DNA of 64,000 nt. Origin: Roseimaritima ulvae (GTDB taxonomy: Bacteria > Planctomycetota > Planctomycetia > Pirellulales > Pirellulaceae). This document shows, in pieces, positions 57,540 through 64,000 of this stretch (within the stretch, counting starts at the first letter, position 1; each line of letters opens with the position of its first letter). The translations under genes were made by a program, and so were the position numbers. Location of the stretch: assembly GCF_008065135.1 (NCBI RefSeq), contig NZ_CP042914.1:4755404-4819403 (forward strand), given 5' to 3'. The notes below the pieces were generated by a model. That model ran no database searches and had not been told where the DNA came from. It worked only from the letters and a program-made list of their open reading frames with translations.

Positions 57540-58354
57540 CGGGTGGTCTGTGTGGGCGTGGTCGAGGAAGAGGTATTGATGTCGATCGGGCGGCCGGCCA
57601 GCACTTGGGCAAAATGCATGGTGTGCAGCGGACGCTGGTCGCGTTGGATCAAGCCCTGCAGATGCATCAAGCAAGACATGTCGCCGGCCACCATGACTTC
57701 CGCACCGGCATCGGCGTGATCGGCGATTCGTGATCGCCCCATGGCCGCCGAAACATCGGCTTCGGCCACGGCAAACGTGCCGCCAAACCCACAACACTCA
57801 TCGCTTCGCTGCAGCTCGGCCCACTGTAACTCGGGCACCCGCGACAACAACTCACAGACCGAATCATCCCAGCGGGTCATGCGCTCGGAACAGCTTCCCA
57901 GGCGCAACTCCCGCAACCCATGACAACTGTTATGCAACCCAACGCGATGCGGAAAGGCGTGCGGAAACGATTCTGGCTTGGCGACGCGATACAGGAATTG
58001 AGACAGTTCCAGCGTTTTGTCGCGGACGTTTTCAAACCGTTCGCGGCGAGCGCGCTGGTCGCTCTGCTGCGCGGGAAAATATTCGTCGTAGTGATGCACC
58101 ACCATGGCCGTGCAGGATCCCGAGGGGCAGACGATGTAGTCGTAGCTGGGGTCGGAAAAGATCTCCACAAACCGCTCGGCCATGGGAGCGGCCTGCGGCG
58201 AGCAACCGGTATTGGCCATCGGTTGGCCACAGCAGGTCTGGGCGGCGGGAAAATCGACTTCCGCACCAGCCGCTTCGAGCAACTCCAGCGTGGAGACCGC
58301 GACGTCGGGGTAAAACTGGTCGATGTAACAGGGAACGAACAGACCGATACGCAT
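57536..58354 (-). CDS. lutA: LutA-type CCG-domain protein
   Basis: 272 residues with two CCG domains: CCGQPMANTG (with the early CYIDQFYP) and RSDECCGFGGTFAVAE with NSCHGLREL upstream. These cysteine motifs bind iron-sulfur or heterodisulfide-type centres. It starts MRIGLFVPCYIDQFYP. First gene of lutABC, with four- and eight-base overlaps down the operon. No lactate permease or regulator (LutP/LutR) is next to it, so the substrate assignment rests on the trio. Confidence 0.93.
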   Translation of the reverse strand: MRIGLFVPCYIDQFYPDVAVSTLELLEAAGAEVDFPAAQTCCGQPMANTGCSPQAAPMAERFVEIFSDPSYDYIVCPSGSCTAMVVHHYDEYFPAQQSDQRARRERFENVRDKTLELSQFLYRVAKPESFPHAFPHRVGLHNSCHGLRELRLGSCSERMTRWDDSVCELLSRVPELQWAELQRSDECCGFGGTFAVAEADVSAAMGRSRIADHADAGAEVMVAGDMSCLMHLQGLIQRDQRPLHTMHFAQVLAGRPIDINTSSSTTPTQTTR

Positions 58355-58475
58355 AGAAAACGAACAGAAAAGAGGTCGGGACGAGGGGTAGCGGATTCAA
58401 GGGGCCCGCTATCTTAGCAGGATGTTCCACCACAAGCACCGTAGCGTACGTCAGCCTTTCCAGGCTGACATTGCT

Positions 58476-58618
58476 GGTAGCCGAAGTCGCCAGACTTTGG
58501 AAATCCGTCCCTCCTTCCTTCCGCAGCCATCCAAACTCTGGCGAGTTCGGCTACGACTGGCGAAGATGATGCGCGCTCCCCACGCTCTGGCGAGCGTAGC
58601 TACGGGCGAGCATATCTA
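58476..58618. repeat. Three GTAGC-family repeat units
   Basis: GTAGCCGAAGTCGCCAGACT from 58477, its opposed relative CTCTGGCGAGTTCGGCTACG from 58535, and CGCTCTGGCGAGCGTAGCTA from 58583. They fill the 276-bp gap between the lut operon and the OmpA-like gene, which has no other feature. Confidence 0.65.
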
Positions 58619-58630
58619 CGGCAAGCAGTG

Positions 58631-59518
58631 CTACTGAAAACTGTCCGGATAGATGACGATTTCCAGCCGCCGGTTGGCGGCGCGGCCGGCGGCGGTGCTG
58701 TTGTCGTAGCGGGGACTGGCGGCCCCCATGGCGCTCGTGAACAATTGCTGCTGCGGCAACCCGCCACGCACACTTAACATCTCCAGAACCGCAACGGCTT
58801 GTGCGGCCGACAATTGTTGAGGTGTACGGAACTGGCCACCGTATAAGGGGCTGCCATCGGTGTGGCCTTCCACTCCGATTCGCTGGCGGGGAAACCGGGC
58901 GCGAATCGCCGCGGCCACCGGGTCGACAATCGACACGCTTTGAGCCTGCGGATTGGCCGTGTTGAGTTGGAAGATCTGATCGGCAGGCAATACAATCCGC
59001 AGCTTGTCGCCGTCGGGGATCACCGCCAAACCGCCCAATTCCAAGCCTTGGGCCATGGCCTGCAGGTTGGTATTGGCTTTGATCGTGGCTCCGCCGCGAA
59101 ACTGCGTCGATGCCTTCAAGCCGCGAAACTGCTGCTCGGCATTGCTGGCCGCCATCCGCGTCTGCTCCAACTGGCCGGCCGTTTCCGCCAATTGTTGACG
59201 GACCAAGGACAGCTCGTCGCGGTACACCTGCACCTGCTGTTCGGCTTGGGCCACCTGGGTATGCAATTGACGATTGTTATCGTCCAGATGCTGCACACGG
59301 CGCTGCAACTCGGCCAACTGAGCGTCCTGCGGGGCAACGCCCGGAGGAGCCGCGGTCTGCCAGGTGGTGGGACCCGCCATATAGGGATTATTGGTGCAAC
59401 CGGCCAGAACCAGCACGGCGCACCCGCCGAGTACCGCGACCAGGGCAGGCAGCGGCCGAGGCCGTCCCCTGCGGGGTCTCGACAAAAGCGTATATTGGTT
59501 GTGTGGATGATGATTCAA
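58631..59518 (-). CDS. OmpA/Pal-type lipoprotein
   Basis: 295 residues from a TTG at 59518, chosen because GAGGGAG lies seven bases upstream and it puts a lipobox (VLVLAGC) about 38 residues in, after PALVAVLGGCAVLVLAG. The extra upstream frame looks non-coding. The mature part has a Gln-rich coiled coil (DAQLAELQRRVQHLDDNNRQ), then an OmpA/MotB domain: VEGHTDGSPLYGGQF, LSAAQAVAVLEML and ANRRLEIVIYP, which contact peptidoglycan. Probably a lipid-anchored cell-wall-linking protein. Single gene. Confidence 0.85.
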   Translation of the reverse strand: MNHHPHNQYTLLSRPRRGRPRPLPALVAVLGGCAVLVLAGCTNNPYMAGPTTWQTAAPPGVAPQDAQLAELQRRVQHLDDNNRQLHTQVAQAEQQVQVYRDELSLVRQQLAETAGQLEQTRMAASNAEQQFRGLKASTQFRGGATIKANTNLQAMAQGLELGGLAVIPDGDKLRIVLPADQIFQLNTANPQAQSVSIVDPVAAAIRARFPRQRIGVEGHTDGSPLYGGQFRTPQQLSAAQAVAVLEMLSVRGGLPQQQLFTSAMGAASPRYDNSTAAGRAANRRLEIVIYPDSFQ

Positions 59519-59668
59519 GACGGACGCTCCCTCGCCGTACCGGTTAGCTGGGCGGAGCGTACGACAGGCCGGAGCGAGAAAGCAAGAGCAAAGCGTCAGG
59601 GAAATTAATTCCCCGGCCGCGTTGTGAGTCACCGCCGGGCAAGTGATAATAGGAACACGGAGACCAAC

Positions 59669-60688
59669 ATGAAGAACCCGCGACAGCCTCATCCAATTCG
59701 GGCCATGCATCCGCCTACCCCCCGCCGCCCCGCGATGCGAAAACCGATTCTAGCGGGGGGCCTGATCTGTTTATTAGCCCTGCCCTTGCTGGCTGATGAA
59801 AAACGCGCGGCCCCGCCACGCTTTGACAGCGGCGAATTTAGCAGCGTGTTCTTCGCCGACCTGAGCGACGCGGTCCGGGACTCGCGCCCCAGCGCTCCGC
59901 AGCTGCGCGGTGCGGCAGCGGCCCAACAAGCCGCCGCGATGCAAGCGGCTGCCGGCAGCGGCGAATCGGCCGCCGAAGCCACCGCGGCGGAAGGCACCGG
60001 CTGGTCGGCCCTAATCAGCGCCACCTCGATCGAAGACGAAGTCAAACGCCTGAAGCTGCAATTCGATGGCACCGTGACCACCCCCGGACCCTTCAAAAGC
60101 GGCGGCTACCAGGATGCCAGACAAGAACTGTCGATGCTGGCCACGCTGTTCGCCGTGATTTCGGAATACGAAGGCGACGTACGTTGGAAAGACGAAGGCG
60201 CTGCCGCCCGTGACCTGCTGGCTCGTACCGCCTTTAACTGTAAAGCCGGTTCGACGCAGGTTTACAACGAAGCCAAACTGCGGAAAGCCGACCTGCAGGA
60301 TATCGTCTCCGGTGCAGGCCTTAGCAGCCGCGACGCCGAAGAAGGCAATGACTGGGCGATGATCGTCGACCGCGTGCCTCTGATGCAGTACTTGGACTGG
60401 GCCGTGCATGAAGAGATGTCGCCCAAATCAAACAATAAAGCCGCCGTGGATGAGAACTCCGCGGAATTGCGACGCCTAGCCGAAACGGTCGCCATGATCG
60501 GCCATGTGCTGACCCGCGAGGGTTTGGACGACGCCGACGACGAAGACTACCAGGTGATGTCCAAAGCGATGACCAAAGCTGCTTTGGATGTCCGCAATGC
60601 CTTGGATCAAAATGACGCGGATGGCGTGAGGCTCGCCGTGGGCGCCATCACCCAGTCCTGCAGCGCCTGTCACGAACAGTTTCAATAA
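59669..60688 (+). CDS. Secreted cytochrome-c-like protein
   Basis: 339 residues. The ATG at 59669 has GGAG seven bases upstream; MRKPILAGGLICLLALPLLA downstream is the hydrophobic core of a signal peptide and could itself be the start (59735). An Ala/Gln-rich stretch (90-115) precedes a helical domain. The protein ends SCSACHEQFQ, a CxxCH haem motif placed as in cytochrome c' -type four-helix proteins. Probably periplasmic and haem-binding. Function unknown. The next gene lies 27 bases downstream on the same strand and may be co-transcribed. Confidence 0.8.
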   Translation: MKNPRQPHPIRAMHPPTPRRPAMRKPILAGGLICLLALPLLADEKRAAPPRFDSGEFSSVFFADLSDAVRDSRPSAPQLRGAAAAQQAAAMQAAAGSGESAAEATAAEGTGWSALISATSIEDEVKRLKLQFDGTVTTPGPFKSGGYQDARQELSMLATLFAVISEYEGDVRWKDEGAAARDLLARTAFNCKAGSTQVYNEAKLRKADLQDIVSGAGLSSRDAEEGNDWAMIVDRVPLMQYLDWAVHEEMSPKSNNKAAVDENSAELRRLAETVAMIGHVLTREGLDDADDEDYQVMSKAMTKAALDVRNALDQNDADGVRLAVGAITQSCSACHEQFQ

Positions 60689-60715
60689 GTCGACGGTTAG
60701 GAATCAACGGTTGTT

Positions 60716-61612
60716 ATGGGAGTTCGCTTCGCCTGCCATGCCTGTGGTCAACGTCTCAACATCAAGTCCGAGCTAGCGGGACGCCGTGGCAAATGCCCCG
60801 GTTGTGGCGTGCGATTTCGCATCCCCACCGAAGACGCGGAATTCTCGACTCCGCTGCCCGAAAAAAACTCCTCGCCGGCCGCCCAGCCCGAAAACGCTTC
60901 CAGCCCGCCCCAGCCCACCAGCGTTACGCTCGAGAACCACCACCAACCCGCGGCCGAAACCACTCCGCCTCAACCCGCCCCCACCGAACAACCAATTGCT
61001 GCTGAGCAACCCGCCCCGGAACAACCTGCTGCCGAGCAACCCGCTGCCGAACACCCAGTTGCCGAACAACCCGCTGCTGAACAACCTGCTGCTGAACAAC
61101 CACCTGCCGAGCAACCCGCCGTCTCGCCTCCCGATCCAGCGCCGCCTGCGGACGCTGCCTCGCAACGTTTTGCACTTTTGGACGAAGACCCTGGTGCGTT
61201 GTGGTACGTGCGTCCCAAGAGCGGGGGACAGTACGGGCCGGCGTCCAGCGATCTGCTGTACGAGTGGATTGAACAGGGGCGAGTGAGCACGTCGGCGTTG
61301 CTGTGGCGCGATGGCTGGGCCCAGTGGCGCGGCGCCCTCGACGTGCTTCCCGAACTGGACACCTCCGCCCCCCAACCCGCCGCGCCCACCATCGCCATCA
61401 ACACCGACCCGGCCGCCCGCACCACCGCCAATCCTGTCGTCGTGGCCCCGATGGACAATACCGGCAGTGATGCAAAACTGACCGGTGACAATCAACCGAG
61501 CGTCGTTCGCAGCCAACGTAAAGGCCGCCGAATGCTAATGATTAGCCTGCTATTGGCGGCTTGTCTGGCGCTTGTCGTCGCTTTGATTGTCGCCGTTGCC
61601 CAGTCGTCTTAA
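60716..61612 (+). CDS. Zinc-ribbon, GYF_2 and tail-anchor protein
   Basis: 298 residues. N-terminal zinc ribbon with two CxxC pairs (FACHACGQRL and GKCPGCGVRFRIP). A low-complexity run of AEQPA/EQPAAEQ units follows (about 85-140). Then a GYF_2-type domain: LWYVRPKSGGQYGPASSDLL, EWIEQGRVSTSALLWRDGW. A single C-terminal helix (MLMISLLLAACLALVVALIV) would anchor it in the membrane with the rest in the cytoplasm. This combination is seen in planctomycetes; the role is unknown. It begins 27 bases after the cytochrome-like gene. Confidence 0.8.
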   Translation: MGVRFACHACGQRLNIKSELAGRRGKCPGCGVRFRIPTEDAEFSTPLPEKNSSPAAQPENASSPPQPTSVTLENHHQPAAETTPPQPAPTEQPIAAEQPAPEQPAAEQPAAEHPVAEQPAAEQPAAEQPPAEQPAVSPPDPAPPADAASQRFALLDEDPGALWYVRPKSGGQYGPASSDLLYEWIEQGRVSTSALLWRDGWAQWRGALDVLPELDTSAPQPAAPTIAINTDPAARTTANPVVVAPMDNTGSDAKLTGDNQPSVVRSQRKGRRMLMISLLLAACLALVVALIVAVAQSS

Positions 61613-61666
61613 CGCGTTCCGCCCCTTCCCCTGCCCCTCCTTCGAGCCCACCCAGGTTAAACTTCC

Positions 61667-62968
61667 ATGAACAAATCGCGATCGTTCTGTTATGCGCTGC
61701 TCGTGCTACTGCACTGCGGATTTGCCGCCGCCACCGCCACCGCCGAAGACACCAGCCCTCCGCTGCGATGGTGGAAAGGCAACCTACACACCCACTCGCT
61801 GTGGAGTGACGGCGACGAGTTTCCCGAGATGATCGCGGATTGGTATCGGCAGCGCGACTACAACTTCTTGGCCCTGACCGACCACAACGTGTTGGCGGAA
61901 GGCCAGCGTTGGATGTCGCTGAAGAAAATCATCGCCCGCAGCGACGAAGGCATTCTCGATCGTTATCGCCTGCGTTTCGGCGACGCTTGGGTGCAAACCC
62001 GTGGCACTCCCGGCAGCGATGACTACGCCGTGCGTCTGATGCCGCTGGACGAATTCCGCAGCCAGCTGGAACAGCGCAATCAGTTCATTCTGATTCCCGC
62101 CGAAGAGATCAGCGACCGCGCCGAAGGCAAACCGGTACACATCAACGCCACGAATATTGCCGAAGTTATCCCGCCTGCCGGTGGCGCTACGGTGCGTGAA
62201 GCGATGCAGAACAATCTGCGTGCGATCCTGGAACACGAACGATCGCACGGCCGCCAAGTCCTGCCGCACATCAATCACCCCAACTTCGGCTACGCCATCA
62301 CCGCCGACGATCTGGCTGCCGTGGTCTCCGAGCGGTTCTTTGAAGTCTACAACGGCCACCCCGGTGTCAATCACTTGGGCGACAAAGATCATCTCAGCAT
62401 CGAACGCATGTGGGACGTGGCCAACGCCATCCGCCGGACCCATTTAAACGTGCCGCCGCTGATGGGCATCGCCACCGACGACAGCCATGAGTACCACGGC
62501 AAACCCGGCTCGCGGCCCGGTCGCGGCTGGGTGATGGTCCGCAGCCGCTACCTCTCGCCGGAACATCTTATCCTCGCCCTCAAAGCCGGCGACTTCTACG
62601 CCTCCAGTGGCGTCTCGCTCCGCGACGTCGGCTTCGATACACAAACCCAAACGCTGTCCCTGGCCGTCCAGCCCATTAGCGGCGAAACCTACACCACTCA
62701 GTTCATCGCCAGCCTCAAACCCGAGCACGAACATCCGCACGATGAAGACGACGATCATCTGCATCTGGACGAAAAACGCATCGGCGTGGTGGTCGCCACG
62801 GTGGAAGGGGAAACGGCCAGTTACCAGATGAAGGGCAACGAACTGTACGTCCGCGCTGTCGTGACCAGCACCGCCGCCGCCGCGGACCCGTCCTTCAAAG
62901 ATCAAAAGCAACAAGCCTGGACGCAGCCGGTGGGCTGGCAAACCAAGGAGTCCCCAAGCTCCCCGTAG
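61667..62968 (+). CDS. Secreted PHP-family metal-dependent hydrolase
   Basis: 433 residues with a signal peptide (SFCYALLVLLHCGFAAATATA). PHP-domain metal ligands are visible: WKGNLHTHSLWSDGD, ALTDHNVLAEG, LIPAEEISD, HINHPNFGYA and GIATDDSHEY. The family cleaves phosphoesters; substrate unknown. The C-terminal part is His/Asp-rich (HEHPHDEDDDHLHLDE), perhaps binding extra metal. It is separated by 54 bases from the previous gene on the same strand. Confidence 0.88.
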   Translation: MNKSRSFCYALLVLLHCGFAAATATAEDTSPPLRWWKGNLHTHSLWSDGDEFPEMIADWYRQRDYNFLALTDHNVLAEGQRWMSLKKIIARSDEGILDRYRLRFGDAWVQTRGTPGSDDYAVRLMPLDEFRSQLEQRNQFILIPAEEISDRAEGKPVHINATNIAEVIPPAGGATVREAMQNNLRAILEHERSHGRQVLPHINHPNFGYAITADDLAAVVSERFFEVYNGHPGVNHLGDKDHLSIERMWDVANAIRRTHLNVPPLMGIATDDSHEYHGKPGSRPGRGWVMVRSRYLSPEHLILALKAGDFYASSGVSLRDVGFDTQTQTLSLAVQPISGETYTTQFIASLKPEHEHPHDEDDDHLHLDEKRIGVVVATVEGETASYQMKGNELYVRAVVTSTAAAADPSFKDQKQQAWTQPVGWQTKESPSSP

Positions 62969-63163
62969 CCGAACTCGCCAAAGTTTGGACGGTCCCACTA
63001 ATCGCGTCCGGGCGCGGCTCGCGTCCGGGCTGATTTGGCTCGGCCGCCCGAAACATGCACGCCACGGACACCTTTACAATCTACACGCGTCGGTGTACAA
63101 TTCGTAAAATTCCCGCCTTCCGGTCGTCCTCCCCCCGACCCGCGTCACGGAGTCTACGTCCCT

Positions 63164-64000
63164 ATGTACACCGCGCGTTCATTCTTTCGGTTGACTCTGG
63201 TGGTGCTGTTTGCCACCGCCGGCCGAGGTCTCGCATCGGCCCAGTCCGCTTCGTTTGAACTGCCTCCGGTTGATTACTTGGAAGCGGAGGTGCATGACGC
63301 GGTCGCTGAATTGGCTCGGCAGGTGGCCAGTGGCGAGGTCGAGCTGGAGTATGACGAGCAGCACGGTTACTTGCCGGCGGTGCTAACTGCACTGAAGGTT
63401 CCGATCAGTTCGCAGACGCTGGTGTTTTCCAAGACCAGTCAGCAGATCCACCGCATCTCGCCGCGACGGCCGCGAGCCTTGTACTTCAACGACACGATCT
63501 ATATCGGTTGGTGCCAACGTGGTGACATTTTGGAGATCGCCGTCACCGACCCGCAGCAGGGCGCGATCTTTTATACGCTCGAACAGAAACCTGCTGCCCA
63601 GCCGCAGTTCGTTCGCGACCGCGGCCAGTGCTTGACCTGCCACGCTACCAGCCGCACGCAGAACGTTCCGGGTTACTTGATGCGCAGTGTGTACGCCGAT
63701 CGCGGCGGTCAACCACTGCTGCGCCGCGGTACACACAACACCGACGAGACCAGTCCGTTTGAAGAACGCTGGGGAGGCTGGTACGTAACGGGAACCCACG
63801 GCGAGATGCGTCACATGGGAAACGTCACGTACGGCGAAACCGATGCGTTGGATCTGGAGAGCGGGGCCAACCAAAAAACACTCGAAGGGCTGGTTTCCAC
63901 CGAGCCGTATCTATCGCCGCACAGTGACATCGTGGCTCTGATGGTGTTGCAGCATCAAACCCAAATGCATAACGCGATCACCGCGGCCAATTTTGAAACC
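63164..64000 (+). CDS. Secreted cytochrome-like protein, cut by window edge
   Basis: The first 279 codons only; the frame stays open to the end of the window. A signal peptide (FFRLTLVVLFATAGRGLASA) precedes a domain with DRGQCLTCHATSRTQNVPG, one CxxCH haem motif. LVFSKTSQQIHRISPRRPRA and LYFNDTIYIGWCQRGDI precede it. GGAG stands 12 bases before the start. This resembles the haem-binding proteins common in planctomycetes whose partners are unknown. Probably periplasmic. Confidence 0.8.
   Translation, partial: MYTARSFFRLTLVVLFATAGRGLASAQSASFELPPVDYLEAEVHDAVAELARQVASGEVELEYDEQHGYLPAVLTALKVPISSQTLVFSKTSQQIHRISPRRPRALYFNDTIYIGWCQRGDILEIAVTDPQQGAIFYTLEQKPAAQPQFVRDRGQCLTCHATSRTQNVPGYLMRSVYADRGGQPLLRRGTHNTDETSPFEERWGGWYVTGTHGEMRHMGNVTYGETDALDLESGANQKTLEGLVSTEPYLSPHSDIVALMVLQHQTQMHNAITAANFET

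Overview
The window looks like chromosomal DNA of a planctomycete of the Pirellulaceae (Rhodopirellula/Roseimaritima type). This is an inference from gene content: a MoxR-DUF58-VWA operon with giant membrane proteins, secreted EF-hand, FGE-like and cytochrome-like proteins, a PAS-bearing Ser/Thr kinase, a PTS-Ntr cluster without sugar permeases, and many intergenic palindromic repeats in GC-rich DNA. No rRNA or species-specific marker is present, so genus is not claimed.

Layout. 1-5076 (minus strand): hpf, ptsN, an HPr gene, ptsI, a DUF2344 gene and RNase E/G (cut by the window edge), packed as one probable operon. 5361-7952: a Ser/Thr kinase with three PAS domains. 8532-10131: an acidic protein of unknown function and a small conserved-looking protein. 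10230-13653: DNA polymerase I and a small cupin. 14319-16046: a complete IS1380-type element with 17-bp inverted ends and a CTAG target duplication. 16047-18778 (minus): two poorly known proteins and a secreted ThuA-like protein.

19149-30828 (plus) is the most distinctive block: MoxR ATPase, DUF58, BatA/VWA membrane protein, a 1322-residue membrane coiled-coil protein with a long PGQQ repeat, a second VWA membrane protein, and a secreted caspase-like protein that appears to lack its catalytic cysteine. Start and stop codons overlap or nearly touch through most of it, so the genes are probably translated together as one envelope-associated machine. It is followed by six tandem copies of a 176-bp non-coding unit (30881-31936), then the terminator and gene of ribosomal protein S1 (minus).

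34267-40124: rpiB, an FGE-like secreted protein without the usual cysteines, mnmE with a secreted seven-loop EF-hand protein, and dapA. 40315-51272 (minus): a DNA-end-processing cluster, addB-like, addA-like, then a YhaO/SbcD-like nuclease and a YhaN/SbcC-like ATPase. 51423-58354: a secreted unknown, a PA0069-type radical SAM protein, tRNA-Glu, csrA, a DUF2203 protein and lutABC for lactate oxidation. 58631-64000: an OmpA-type lipoprotein, two cytochrome-like secreted proteins (the last cut by the window edge), a zinc-ribbon/GYF membrane protein and a secreted PHP phosphoesterase-like protein.

At least four families of short palindromic repeats occupy the gaps, in places forming 32-bp-period arrays or entering reading frames (addB, the ends of addA and the SbcD-like gene). 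No CRISPR array, prophage or rRNA was seen.
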